From: Zea mays
Lineage: Eukaryota; Streptophyta; Magnoliopsida; Poales; Poaceae
Direction: 5' to 3'
Assembly (NCBI RefSeq): GCF_902167145.1
Contig: NC_050100.1
Location: forward strand, 144,422,439-144,486,438
Length of the DNA: 64,000 bases
The stretch's first letter is position 1. Each line of letters opens with the position of its first letter. The position numbers were made by a program, and so were the translations under genes. Below are positions 1 through 11,456 of this stretch, piece after piece. The notes below the pieces were generated by a model that saw only the letters and a list, made by a program, of their open reading frames with translations, was not told the origin of the DNA and did no database searches.

Positions 1-850
1 CGGTGCGGCACAACGAGTAGAGCACACGACGATGCGAGCGCGATGAGAGGGAGCTCACGACGCGCATAGCAGCCACGACGACGACATCATGGATGCGGCT
101 GCTAGGCGCGAGGCGGGACAGAACCGGAGGGCACAGAGACCACGAGCACCGGTCGCTGGCTGTGACTAGAACGCGGTGTGTGGTGGAGCAGATTGGACAC
201 GTCACGGCCAAGACACACGACGATGGAAACGATGAGCTGGTACAAGGTGCCGGACCAGGGCAAGGACGAGGCGAGGCCGCACGGTGAAAGGAAGTGAGTG
301 ACTTGGAACTGAGAACCACCCGACGTGTGACTGCTGTGGCCCGGAGGCAGCTGCAAGGATGAGGAGCGTTGCACTGGTTCTCCTTTCCGTGTAATGAAAC
401 ACAAACTAGACTCAGCAAGCGCACGGTCTGAAGAAGTAGACGTCGGCTCTATCTTCAACTCAAGGGTGGGGCAATGACCAATGGGAAGCAGCCATGCGAC
501 ATCATGGGCCACACGGTGCCCTAGGTCGTGCGCACGCGAGCGCGGCTCGCTCGCAAGTAGGCATGAAGCTTAGGTCCAGCACCACGCGGCACCGCAGGCA
601 CAACAAGGCATCGATCTTGGGCAGGCAACGCAGCTAGAGACCAGGCAGATAAGGACTCCACCGCAGATACTTTGAACCTCTCCCGGACTTGAATCTTCTC
701 AGCTCAACTCCACTTTACCAGGCGCCAGAAACTCCCAGGCCACTCTCTAACCAAACCAACCAAGCAATGTCAGCACAATCATGGGGCTGAGATCTTTCCA
801 TTTCTCCATATCTTGAATCAGCTTCGGCCACCAGAACCTGCACTCAAACT

Positions 851-982
851 TGTTGAATGATGCAAAACCCATAACCCTAACAGGGTTGAGTGGTGTATTA
901 ATAGAGTTGAGTAAACTGGGCCAGGCCCATTATAGAGGGGCGAGACAGTAATTACCCCAAACCCTAAACGGGTATTCTAACA
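851..982 (-). repeat. 3' LTR of element A
   Basis: Plus-strand ends are TGTTGAATGA and ATTCTAACA, so the element-sense LTR starts TGTTAGAAT and ends in CA. It repeats at 1766-1898 with few changes. Confidence 0.8.
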
Positions 983-999
983 CCCCCGCAGTCACAACT

Positions 1000-1765
1000 C
1001 TATCCTGTATAGATGTTGAGACTGGATAGAAAGTCTAAACATACACTCGACGGTAATCCCTTGGTGAAGATGTCGGCGAACTGCAGCGTGGTGGGGACGC
1101 TGAAAACCCGAACGTCACCGGCAGCGACACGCTCGCGGACGAAGTGCAGGTCGATCTCCACATGCTTCGTGCGCTGATGCTGCACAAGGTTGGTGGAGAG
1201 GTAGACCGCGCTGACGTTGTCGCAGTAGACGAGGGTGGCGCGCTGGAGGGGATTGTGGAGCTCGTGGAGGAGCTGGCGTAGCCAGGAGGCCTCTGGCACG
1301 CCGTTGGCTACGGCACAGTACTCGGCCTCAGCGCTGGAGCGAGAGACGACGGGCTAACGCTTGGCCGCCCAAGAGACAAGGTTGGCGCCCAGGAACACGG
1401 CGTAACCGGAGGTGGACCGGCGCGTGTTGGGACAGCCAGCCCAGTCAGTGTCGGTGTAGACCACGAGCTCCGACGTCGGGATGGTCGGAGAAGGAGGTCG
1501 TAGTCGAGGGAGCCGCGGAGGTAGCGCAGAATCCGCTTGAGCGCGGTGAGATGGGGCTCCCGCGGAGTGTGCATATGCAGGCACACCTGCTGGACGACGT
1601 ATGTGATGTCGGGCCTGAAGAAGGTGAGGTACTGGAGCGCGCCGGTCAGGCTCCGGTAGGACGTCGCGTCGGCGACCGGAGGCCCGTCGTCCTCAGAGAG
1701 CTTCGCCTGAGTGTCGACAGGCGTGGAGCAGGACTTGCAGTCAGACATGCCAGCCCGCTCCAGGA
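1000..1765 (-). pseudogene. Copia pol fragment: reverse transcriptase C-terminus and RNase H
   Basis: Read on the minus strand from 1765 the fragment starts inside the reverse transcriptase domain (ILERAGMSDCK), passes through the [13 protein letters not shown] and [20 protein letters not shown] blocks of Copia RNase H, and ends with the C-terminal signature HQRTKHVEIDLHF and FADIFTKGLPS at about 1000-1180. The frame is broken at least once between 1300 and 1590. No start codon, gag, protease or integrase is present. The protein is close to the corresponding part of element B, which places both in one Copia family with LTRs of about 140 bp. It cannot encode a working polymerase. Confidence 0.85.
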
Positions 1766-1898
1766 TATTGAATGATGCAAAACCCATAACCCTAACAGGG
1801 GTTGGGTGGTGTATTAATAGAGTTGAGTAAACTGGGCCAGGCCCATTACAGAGGGACGAGACAGTAATTACTCCAAACCCTAAACGGGTATTCTAACA
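1766..1898 (-). repeat. 5' LTR of element A, fused directly to reverse transcriptase
   Basis: It matches 851-982 but its inner end reads TATTGAATGA instead of TGTTGAATGA, and the adjoining bases belong to pol. The fusion lies at or within a few bases of the LTR edge. Confidence 0.75.
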
Positions 1899-3565
1899 AA
1901 ACTTTTGCCTGTTTCTGCTACCCACGTCGAGCACACAGGAAACAAGCAAGCAAGCAGCCACCTGTCCAAACTGAGACAAATTCAGTTAACTGACAATTCT
2001 TCAGTTACCTACAACTGAATTTACACCACTGAACTGAACTTGTATCTCGACTACCACCTAATCCCATAATTTCAAATGGTAACGCGGGATCAACCTTAAC
2101 ACCAATTGTATACCAAACTATCCCCTAACAAATAGCTACAGGGACTGCAGGTCAGAACACCACTAAATAGTCACAAGAAAGCTCCAAGAATCGAATGAAA
2201 CATCGAAACCCATTTCAGCTGTTGATCAAAATTCAGTACACATCTATCTGATAGAGCAACTTTGAGAGCAATTTACTCACAATTTTCAGTGGGAACAAGG
2301 AGCACTCCTTAACCAAACTTGTTGACAAAATATAGCTCTACAAACTTAGTGCAGCAACCTAAGGTCAAAAGCTCACAAATTGAGAGCTATAGCGCTCCAA
2401 AGTTGGGTGAAAATACGGCAACTCAGCTTCAGCTAACTGAAAAAGAACTGAACGCAACACCTGACATAGAAGATTGCAGCACACATTTCTCCACATTTTG
2501 CATAGTAGCAAGCCCCACTCCTCTCATGAAACTTGTTCACCTTCATCTGGTATTTGACTTTGTTATACAACTTGTAGCCCAAAACCTCATGAATTGGTCT
2601 TAGGAGAGCTCCAAACCGAGCAATCTGCTGCAATTCAGTTTTAAGCTAATGTGAACAAAAATTCAGTCATTGCAAACTGATAGTCCATTTTAGGCAGCTT
2701 TTACTCTATTTTCCATGCATCCCCAAGCCAAATCTACTTAAGGAGATTGATTCACCAATATATGGTCTTAAATTATTCTTTAGGAACAACAGCCCAAAGC
2801 TTTATGGATTAATCACAATTAAGCTCCAAAACTGCACTCATAACACTAAAATTGAGTTTCAAGTTATTGCACAAAGTCTGAAATCCACAATTTCTGTCAG
2901 CTTCTGTTTGGACAACCTTTTCTCCTGGTTCCATATGGTTTTAGGGCTGCAACACTAAATAAAAGCTGCCCTTTTATAGTGGCTCTGCAAGTTTGCTCTA
3001 GCAACCGTTTTCAAAATACTCATGGATTAAAAGTTACAGTGTTTCAAAAACAGGTAAACCAAACTGTTTTGGGCTGATTCCAAACTGACCCAAATCTGAA
3101 CTTTTGCAAATTACTTTAAATTCTCCCACACCACTTGGAGAGCTCTAAATATGAAAATTGTTCGCTTTTCCAAGCTCCACAACTTTGATATATGAGCTTT
3201 TAGCAAAACATAGCTAGATCTTAAAATCCACTTTTAGGTTAGTTTAGAGTTGAAATTGGACTTGATTTGCTTCAAGTGTTTCATCAATTTATTGCATCCT
3301 ACTAAAAACAAGGTTATCCTTAAGCTCAAACCCAACTTTGATGTATAGAGATCATGTCCAAATTGCCATTGGTTTACAGTTGTTTGTTTGTACTAAATTT
3401 CAAACAAGGTCTCTGAACTTCTCTCTCTCTTCGAAACGACACAACCACACCCTTTTGCAAATTTGCTACCCTAGTGAATGCATTCTAGGTATATCAAGCA
3501 AGTTAATACAAGTGCATATGATGACATGCCAAAGTTTTATTTCTCATAACATCAGAGGTGTTACA

Positions 3566-3581
3566 ATACCTCCAACTCCTT
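3566..3581 (-). other. Purine-rich tract before the 3' LTR of element Q
   Basis: On the minus strand this reads AAGGAGTTGGAGGTAT immediately before the TGTAACACC start of the LTR, the position of a polypurine tract. Only 28 bp separate this LTR from the end of the neighbouring LTR at 3594, so nearly all internal sequence of element Q appears to be deleted. Confidence 0.45.
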
Positions 3582-3593
3582 AGGGCAAGATAG

Positions 3594-4457
3594 TGTCACG
3601 GAACCCCCAAGGTATGAGGCCCACCTACAGATGTCCTTGTCCTAAGGACCTCAGACATTTATGCAGGTGTGCATAATGACTCGACAAGTTCGGTTATCTG
3701 TATCTCCATCACATCGCCCAAGAGCGCTTAATCCATCACGTAGACATTACACATCCTCGGAGTAAGCAGAAGGAACATAATTTACATTCATAAAATATAG
3801 AAAGAGTTGGTTATTACATATCGGGTACTTGAGTGCATAAGCTTATTATTACATCATAGGAAGGCAAAACACCTTCCCCAAATAAGTCTTAGTTTTCAAC
3901 CTCCTGCTTGGGAACCACCTTGTAACAGAAACAACAGAACTCGGTCGTTTCATCACCTACAACAACATGTGTTTGAAAACCCTGAGTACGGAGTGTACTT
4001 TCGCAAGTCTTACCTGTCAAAGGAAAAAGACTCTCAAAGATATGCTGGCCTTTAGGAATCAAGGTAAAGCTTATCAAGATTCAAAGAGTCCTTTTTGCAG
4101 AAAAGCTTACTATGAGTGGATTCTTAAAAATTCATTTTATTTATCAGGTTAAGTAGTTACCTGCATCTAGATTTCTTTCTATTCTAGATCATGCACTTGG
4201 CCAATACTAGCCATCTTCTATCATCCCTTCAGTTCACTTGTTGCTACGTGTAGGGCAGTGACCAAATCTTCATATCCACGAAGTAACGACGATCCGAATC
4301 GATTACTACCCAGCTGGGGATCTCCAATCACACGACATATGTAGCACTTAACCCTTGCATATGTCAACTCGCACCCGGGTTTCTCAATACCAAAATGGGT
4401 TCACACCAACCGAGAGCACATATACTCCACCGTCCAGCCTCTTGCCACGGAGGGTAC
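3594..4457 (-). mobile_element. 3' part of the 5' LTR of element Q (chromovirus type)
   Basis: On the minus strand this ends at 3594 with GGGGGTTCCGTGACA. It contains the hairpin plus splice-acceptor layout seen near the ends of LTRs N and M. It is cut at 4457 by LTR N. The other half is probably 20594-21266. The joining of the two halves is inference from orientation, family and order. Confidence 0.5.
3889..3956 (-). other. Coding-like last exon inside LTR Q, with a Cys-rich motif
   Basis: On the minus strand a strong acceptor (TTGTTGTAG) ends at 3957. The following 68 nt are open to a TAA at 3889-3891 and encode GDETTEFCCFCYKVVPKQ plus EVEN. The first two bases (GT) complete a codon from an upstream exon, so the intron phase is 1, the same as in LTR M and LTR N. 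The upstream exon is not present here because LTR N interrupts. Expression is not shown by the sequence. Confidence 0.45.
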
Positions 4458-5206
4458 TGTGACACCCCAGGTGTCAGTTTCGTCTTATGACGGGAGATTA
4501 ATCCTAATCTCGGATGCTCAGTAAAAATTTCTATTTCTCGATCGTGTCTATCTCTGTTTATCCAGATTTCTCATTCACATTTCATCGAATTCAGAGTTAC
4601 TCAGTCTCACAGAAGGCGAATTTTGGAGCCTGTTAAAATTTTTAATTCTTGGCACGAATACGAACTCGATAATCCATCTCAAATTATAAATCTCATATGA
4701 AGCTCATTTAATCAAACTCTCGACGGCTGTTATTTGGTCTGAGGCCGAGTCTAATTTTTCGAACCTTGATCTATGTTCGACTATTTTATTCGGATCCGTA
4801 CTCTCAAACGGAATCCTCAATATGTCGTCCTCTAATCAATTTTATCCGACTCGACCAAATATCTCATGTCCGAACCGAACTCAAAACCCCGTATCGACAA
4901 CGGTTTTAAAATATCACGATTCGCCTTCTCCGACTAAAAATCCGAAAGCCGATCAAATCTCAGGACGTTTTATTTTCGAATCACGCGTAGGGAATTATTT
5001 TCGAGCGAGATCAAATTAGACTCTCGGTCGAATTAATCGCTCAATCTTCCGTTCGTCCAAACTCCAGCTCGCTCTGTTTTTACACAGACGACTTTCGCGC
5101 GAGCATTTTTATTCCGAGAAATATTTTAGCGCAGCCCGATTAAGTGTTTTGGGCCGAATCCAGCCCAACCCGTTTGGCCCATTTGAAACCCTAGCCATTC
5201 CTTGTC

Positions 5207-5214
5207 TATAAATA
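5207..5214 (+). promoter_or_regulatory. TATA box of LTR N
   Basis: TATAAATA sits about 60 bp upstream of the GC-rich leader, in the position expected for the retrotransposon promoter. Confidence 0.6.
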
Positions 5215-7639
5215 TGAGGTCTCCCCTTGCAAGTTGGAGAAAATTACCACTCCCTACCCCTAGCCGCCATCAGCCATCTCCCCCACGCCACCCTATTCTT
5301 CCCCACGGCAGCTCCATTTCCAACCATGGCGCGGACGCCCCTTTCCCATGGCTGAGCTCAAGCTGCCGGTACCCGACGCGGAGCCCCTCTGTTGCAGGTC
5401 GAGCGTCCTCCCTGCTCCTCCTCCTGGAGAGCGGCTGCAGCAGGGAGCCTTTCTCCCCTGCGCGCTGGAGCTTCTTGGATCGACCTCGGCGAGGTCCATA
5501 TCCTGGCGACGCAGCAGCTCCCCATGGTGCCTCTTCCTCTCCCAGGCGCGGACAAGCTCCCTCCCCGGCTGCTTCTCGCCCTTCCTCCCTCCTCTGCGCA
5601 AGCCTGCTCCAGCCGCTTCTTCCTCCCTCTACTATCCCTGGCGTGCAGCAAGCTGGGGGCTCAGCTCTTCTCCCATGGCGCCCAGCAGCAGCTCTGCTAT
5701 CCCTGTCCATGGTGCCCTGGTTTCCAGCTCCCTCCCAGCGCCCCCTTCTGCTCCATGGCTGCAAGAAGCCTCTCCATGGCCGACGCACAGGTGGCCAGCA
5801 GCTCTACTCGCCCCTTCCTCTTTTTCCCTAGTGCGGCAACAAGGGGCCCCTGCTCGGACAGCAGCCATGGCGCCATGTTTTTCTCTGCGCAGCGATGCCG
5901 GTCCAAAAACAGCAGCCCCGGATCCCCTCCGCATCGCGTGCTCGCTCGATCTGCGCAGTCCCGACCCGCGCCGTCGCGATGGTGTTTGAGACAACCCCGT
6001 GTCGTGTCGTCGATCTGCGCATCGCTTGCGAGCCGTCGTCAAAAATCCTTGCTGAGCCCCTCGCTAGTATTCCATTGTTTTTGGATCTCAAGTGCTTGAT
6101 AAAAATGTTTGAACCATTGAGTGATGTTAATCGCAGCTAGATGTTGCCGCGACGTCTCACGCGATGCATGATTCGGTGAAGCACCTAAACCATGGACGCA
6201 TGCGCGACTCGAATCCGAGATGACAGGTTGATGAATTTATAATTTACTATTGATGTGATTCGGTTGATGGCATGTATATAGATATGGTGTATATTGGTGA
6301 TTGATATGCGTGACTGCGATAGTTCATTTACGTGTCGCGAGGGTAGTTCGCCGATATATTAATTGATTGTTAAAATGCTTCGTCGTAAAATAATGTGTTT
6401 GTGCGGCAAAGTTAATGAAGCGTAAAGCATACTTGGTGGTTTCCGCAATCGACTAATGAGTTGGTCTAGGATAATTATATTTATGTATTCATCGTTGGTG
6501 TGGGTTAAATTAGGTGAAAATGTAAATTAAGTGACATTTATTTGGTGTCGGAAGGTGAGATAGGTTAATTTAGAAAGGTGAGTTATTAAACAGGTGTATA
6601 CCGGAGTGCATTATAGTGGTAATTGCGTTAAGTTAATTGGTAGTGTCTCGAGTGCACGCCATAATATGGTTGTATGCGAGACATAGTAAAATAAGGTGTG
6701 CTCGATGGGGATGATCAGTCGTTGTAGGTGGAGATTGTCTTTGCTTAAATAGAGAGGTGGTGACATGCCGAAGTAGTCATCGCTTCCTCTATGTTTATAT
6801 GTCGAGTCAAAATGCGGGGTACTAGTGGTACGCTAAGCGGTGCTCCAAATAAATTAACCAGTTAAGGCGAAATCTGTCGTGCGTGATTTATTGTTGGAGA
6901 GTAGTTTGAATTACGAGTTATATGAGGATTATGTTAGAAACTAGTATGCGGCGTGTCACTGTGCTCGAGATGTGAATAATATATCAGTAGGTATTGTTGG
7001 TGTCATTAGCAAGTGTGATGATCTTAGTTGTGCGATAAATTTTGAAGGGTGAAGAACATGTCTAGAATGTCGATTAGGTTAACCGATAGTTTCCGTAAAT
7101 ATGCTTGTGATGCTTTTATGTGCATGATAAGCTCGATGCCTTATCGTCGTAGTCTTTGGAAATTTTCTGAAATATGCTAGTGCTCCACTGATGGGTTGAA
7201 TAGCGGGTTGTGTCGTTTCTCTAGCTAGCCGACTCGTTAGATGACTTTAGTTAAGCTTGTAGTCACGGTAAATTGCTTGTTGTGCTCTAAATGTGTATGG
7301 TTATGGTCGCGGGTAAAAATTAGTGGTGCTCATGTGATGTCTAAGTTAAAATGCGAACTAGTGGGTGAAAAGCGCTTCGATATACCTATATGTCGGATTT
7401 GATGATTGTGGTGAATGCGTTGATTAATTGTGCATGGTAGTTCTAGAGCGCAAAATAACTTGTATAAAAATTAGTAGGTCTACTTGTTAGTCCTCATTTG
7501 ATTAATTTTAACTCTAACAAATGTCAAAGTGTTATAATAATTCAAGTCTCTAGAACGCGGCGATTCTTGAATTATATAGGAGCTGAAATTTGTTGATTGC
7601 TGTTTTGGACTGCACGCGCTGTTTTAGTTGTGCTGTATG

Positions 7640-8520
7640 TTTGATGAACTAAATTGTGTTTTTCTATAGATATATGCTATAGAAAAGTGGTAGATAACTT
7701 TATTATCTTATTGGTGTTAAAATTTGACAGCCATAGGTCTGACAGTTTATGAGTTATGCTTTTTACAAATTCAGTAACTGAATCTGTCCACTTTCTGTAC
7801 AGATTTCAGAAACTGCACTGTTTGCTTAAGTTAATGTTACAATCTGTTCATAGTCATTATAAGAAAGTTGTAGGTGCTTTTCTTATCTTGTGTTAAAATT
7901 TCATAACCACAGGCCTGATAGTTTAAGAGTTATGAATTTTACAAACTGCTTGCTGTGTTCTGTTCACCGTCAGAACAGATTTCGAAAACTGTGTTGGTTG
8001 ATTTAGTTAAACATTGAATCACTTCTTAGTGATTATAAAAGTTATGTGGTGCTTTTGCTGAGCTTTCCAAAAAGTTTTAGATCACTCTTTTTGGTGGTCT
8101 GAAGCTTAAGTTGTGAATGTTTCAAATATGAAGACTGAATCTGTCCAGTTCTGGACAGCAAAGTCTTTTAGTGATGTTTATCCTTAGTTAAATATTGAAT
8201 CACCTTGTGATGTTTATAAATAATTTGTAGAACATTTAATTAGATTTCCAGAATGTCTAGGATCACTTTGTTTGGATGTCTGAATCTGTAGTTGTGAATT
8301 TTTGAAGTCACAAGTCTGAATATGTCCAAATCTGGACAGAGCTGTTGTGTTTGCACAATTCGACCTTGCTAAGTGTTTAATCATGTTGTGATGACAATAC
8401 CAAAGTTGTAGAATACTTTTTAAGCTTTCCAGAAAGTCCTAGTTTGATATTTTTGTACTAATAATTAAAGAGTTATGATTAAAACAAGTGACTGTTGTAT
8501 TGCTGTCCAAAAATTCTGCT
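7640..8520 (+). repeat. Diverged internal repeats in LTR N with TGTCC...GGACA palindromes
   Basis: Four to five diverged units of roughly 140-190 bp follow one another. Each holds a GTTGTAG or GTGGTAG block, an AAATTT or AAAGTTTTAGATCAC block, a GAGTTATGA-like block and a CTGTCC(A)...GGACAG block. TGTCCAGTTCTGGACA (about 8150) and TGTCCAAATCTGGACA (about 8322) are near-perfect palindromes. The same units recur in the LTR fragment of element H (36900-37600). Confidence 0.55.
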
Positions 8521-8869
8521 AGTGCTTATTTGATTGTTAGTTCACCCTTTTGGCTAAAAATGGTTGGTTAGCACTAAATTCATGTCGAATTGCCATGGCT
8601 AAGCTTGAGATAACATATGTGTCATGTTTTTATACGTTTCTTTCTCTAGTTAATTGTGATGTAGTATTGTGTTGTGTAAATATCCAAAGTGTTTGTCGTC
8701 TTTTTAGTGGCGTTAATGTTGTGCGCTCGATGATATGTAGTTAGCTAACACTAGTGTGTGTGGTTGCTTGTGATGTCTCGCTACTTAGTGTTTAATTCGC
8801 TAGCGTGTACTTAAAGTATCTTGTGCTATTCTATTATATTCATACATATGCATCTTGCATCTCATATAG

Positions 8870-9011
8870 GACCGAGAGATGATGATCGAGCAACTGATGT
8901 GGTGCCAACCACAAGACGCAGTTGGTGGACGACCTGAAGAATGGACTTATCCAGTAGATGCTCGCCAAGCGAGTGCCCCCCAGCAAACACTATCTAAGTG
9001 TTAAATTAAAG
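8870..9011 (+). other. Coding-like exon in LTR N ending in a GC splice donor
   Basis: After the acceptor-like CTCATATAG the frame GAC CGA GAG ATG ATG is open for about 44 codons and encodes a Glu/Pro/Gln-rich peptide including VGGRPEEWTYPVDARQASAP. A stop occurs 9 nt before the putative donor AAAG|GCAAGCCCC at 9011/9012. The phase at the donor is 1. It corresponds in position and phase to the exon at 50467-50569 of element M, so N looks like a decayed copy of the same arrangement. Confidence 0.4.
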
Positions 9012-9939
9012 GCAAGCCCCGGTTTTATGCATAACCGTTATATATGCTATTTTACTGCACTTAATGTTTGTAGGCTTGTACTGTGCACTTAAGTGTAGGA
9101 GTTGGCTGAAACCCTAGTTGCATGAACTCAGGATTCCTTTTGAGATGGATACTAGTATGCTAGGTCGAGTAGCTGCTTTGCTAATTAGGGATCTCGGTAG
9201 AAGACAAGTGATTTTTCTAGCACTCGCGCGAGGTCAGGAATTGGTTGTATCCACTTTGATAACAGAATTATGATGGTCTGTGGACACGGGTCCATGGGGA
9301 CGCGTGGTCTACGAGATGAAATTGGAATAAGGATTAACGTGCGGATACCTGTGTCAAGTGTTTGAACGTACTAAACATATGCCGAGAAATATGGTAAATC
9401 GGTAAGCCTAGTACCTGAGTGAACCTGCCCGCAGACTTTACCCCTCACGCGACCTGAGACGTGGTCTCCCATTCCGGTTATGGTGGGTACAAGTGCGGTC
9501 ACTGCACGACGGCAGTCGGGGTCAGTGAGGCATTGTACGCCAAGGCGGTGAGCCCTGATGTGTTGCCAGGGAATCGATGGGGACGGTTGATGTGTGTGGG
9601 GACGGAGTGCCTCGCCACGTCGTGTGTTTAGGTTTACCTTGCAAGGATAAAAACTCGATTTGAATCGTCTGCTTCTCGCAGCTAATGAGACTGCTTGATC
9701 CATTGTACTGCATTGAGTAATAAGTGGAAATGAGATGACAAAAGATGTTGATTGATAAAATGTTTGATACCATGTATGACTAGCTAGGTACACATCTAGT
9801 AAAAAGGATCATACTAAAACTTGGAAAGATAAAACTTGATTTTAGACTCAGCTAGTGCTTTTGGCAAACCAAACCCCTCAGCCAAACAGCTGCATGTCTA
9901 GAGGTAGAGGAGTAGACTCCTCACACCGGGTAAGTCTAG

Positions 9940-9959
9940 CTGAGTATTAGTATACTCAG
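9940..9959 (+). other. Inverted repeat CTGAGTAT...ATACTCAG before the LTR splice acceptor
   Basis: Eight-base arms with a 4-base loop lie 26 bp upstream of the acceptor TTTTTGCAG|GT at 9985/9986. A related hairpin is in the same place in LTR M (51493-51514 and its 3' copy) and LTR Q (3985-3999). Confidence 0.5.
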
Positions 9960-10400
9960 CCTTGCTTGTGGCACAATTTTTGCAGGTACTTCTTGATTGG
10001 TTGATGGTGTGACTTGGCCTCCATCCCTGCCACCGGGATAGACGGTCGAGTGGGTTATTGCTTCTGCAGGAGAGGACCAGGAGGAGTAGCGTGGCCAGGC
10101 TTCGCCATGTTACTCGGTTTTCTCCGTTAGTTATTTCCGCTGCATTAAAATTTATGGTTATTATTTATGAAACTCCGATAATGTAATCACTAATGATACT
10201 TATTAAATTTGTGGTATTATGTTTTATTGTATTTCTCTGTGCCTCACCTTCGTGTGAGCTAGTGGTATTCGATCCTGGTAAGTGGCTTTATCGGACTAGA
10301 TCCGAGGGACTGACGAGTTATTCCTGTTTAAGTGCGTTGCTGCCTTAAGGGTGCGACTTGGGCACTTAAGCTGGAATAATTCGGGCGGTTCCGCCACAGC

Positions 10401-10412
10401 TGGTATCGGAGC
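10401..10412 (+). other. Primer-binding site of element N
   Basis: TGGTATCGGAGC lies 2 bp after the LTR end and fits the complement of the 3' end of initiator tRNA-Met, the usual primer of chromoviruses. Confidence 0.75.
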
Positions 10413-10678
10413 GAATACCATCACAGAGAAGTCAATAAGTCATGATTACCAACCTTTTCTAAAGTAAAGCTTGCTAGAAACCAAGTTGGATAGATCGTCA
10501 GGACGATAAGGATAGACCTAGGACGTGAAGCCTTAGGAAATAGATGGGTAGCTAGGTGGCTATTTATATAGGCCATAAAGGCTACTACTACTATTAATAA
10601 GGATGCTATAGCAAGCACCCGAAGAGTAGTTAGGTCTGAGAAGACGACTAGAATGAGCATGCATCATGATTGTCGCAC
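10413..10678 (+). other. Remnant of the internal leader of element N
   Basis: This is 5' untranslated-type sequence after the primer-binding site, with no domain-bearing ORF. It stops abruptly where Copia fragment I begins. The rest of N (gag-pol and 3' LTR) is not in the window. Confidence 0.5.
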
Positions 10679-11411
10679 GCTTCTTCTTTGAGGTATCCAT
10701 TCAGAAAAGCAGATTTTACATCCATGTGATGTAGTTCCCAATTTTCATGAGCAGCTAAGGCAATCAACACTCTCACTGTTTCTAGTCTAGCTACAGGTGC
10801 AAACACTTCATCGAAGTCTACTCCTTCTCTTTGAGCATACCCTTTAGCCACTAGCCTTGCTTTGTGTTTCACAACATTCCCAGCTGCATCTTTTGTCACC
10901 TTAAACACCCACTTGAGACCAATTGCTTTATGTCCCATTGGTAGATCAGACCACTCCCAGGTATTGTTACTCTCTATATAGCCTGGAGTTCTGAATCCAT
11001 GGCGTTTTTCCAATTTTGATTGGATAAGGCACTCTCCACATTCGCAGGTTCTTCTGCTGCAAGCAAACACAGACCACTGTATTCGAAATCATGGATTTCT
11101 TCAGTTGCATCAAACAGATCAGTCAGTGTTCTATATCTCACTGGCACACCATCTGTGTTCCCACTTGAGCCTGAAGTTGAAACAGGAATTTGGGCTTGAG
11201 CACGTGGAGCAGCTGGAGTCATAGGTGTTGCAGATGGTTGGGCCTGTGGAGTTACAAAGCCTGTGGAGGATTGTCCATGAGGAACCATAGATGCTGTTGA
11301 TGACTGTGGAGATTGAAGTGATAAATTTTCACCCCCTGAATTTCCACTACCAGTATCTGTCTCAGCTGAAATTTCTATTTCCGAACCAGGTACAGTGTAC
11401 TGAAAATCCAC
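10679..11411 (-). pseudogene. Copia reverse transcriptase N-terminus and linker (element I)
   Basis: The linker is Ser/Pro/Gln-rich and is followed by the typical reverse-transcriptase entry. Visible blocks are [59 protein letters not shown] and [18 protein letters not shown]. It ends at [14 protein letters not shown]. The catalytic YVDD block and RNase H are absent because the element is cut. There is a frame change near 11000-11070. The gene cannot be functional. Confidence 0.85.
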
Positions 11412-11456
11412 AATAAACCCCTCAGTTTCAGATTGCTGAACTGTGTTATGATTGTT

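Larger units (their letters stand above)
851..1898 (-). mobile_element. Miniature, internally deleted Copia element (A)
   Basis: Two LTR copies of about 132 bp (851-982 and 1766-1898) bracket 783 bp of pol sequence. The 5-bp target duplication AAACT (846-850 and 1899-1903) is perfect. The left LTR is followed by a C-rich stretch that is the polypurine tract on the minus strand, then the RNase H and reverse transcriptase region. The right LTR, which should be followed inwards by a primer-binding site, gag, protease and integrase, joins the middle of reverse transcriptase directly. Element B at 23584-28529 is a longer relative. The intact duplication shows that both ends of the original insertion are present. 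Confidence 0.85.
1..3565 (-). mobile_element. Chromovirus-type LTR (3' LTR of element Q), runs off the left edge
   Basis: Read on the minus strand, an LTR begins at 3565 with TGTAACACCTCTGATGTTA. The same start, with small changes, is found at 21266 (TGTAACACCCCTGGTGTTAC), and the next 40 bases also match, including the AAAACTTTGGCATG block. This one is preceded by a purine-rich tract, so I read it as the 3' LTR. It is AT-rich over about 1900-3565 and GC-rich over 1-600, the layout seen in the other chromovirus LTRs here. Element A is inserted at 851-1898. I see no gene: the short ORFs in 93-512 and 2319-2633 have no recognisable domain. That 1-850 belongs to the same LTR is inferred from the AAACT duplication around A. 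Confidence 0.5.
4458..10398 (+). mobile_element. Long chromovirus-type LTR (element N, 5' LTR)
   Basis: It starts TGTGACACCCCAGGTGTC and ends GCGGTTCCGCCACA, and is followed by a tRNA-Met-type primer-binding site, which makes it a 5' LTR. At about 5.9 kb it is unusually long. Its layout is: AT-rich U3 to about 5200; TATA box at 5207; GC-rich leader at 5270-6100; a long AT-rich intron-like part at 6100-8869; a coding-like exon at 8870-9011; a second intron-like part; and a final exon after 9985. No large undetected insertion was seen, but one cannot be excluded. A shorter relative of the same family lies inside CACTA element H at 35753 to about 38060. Confidence 0.65.

Noticed and set aside
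102..512. 136-codon minus-strand ORF at the left edge
   Set aside because: No domain, overlapping ORFs on the other strand, and it lies in presumed LTR sequence.
5202..6140. Overlapping ORFs of up to 235 codons in LTR N
   Set aside because: Several frames on both strands are open at once in a GC-rich leader and no domain is visible.
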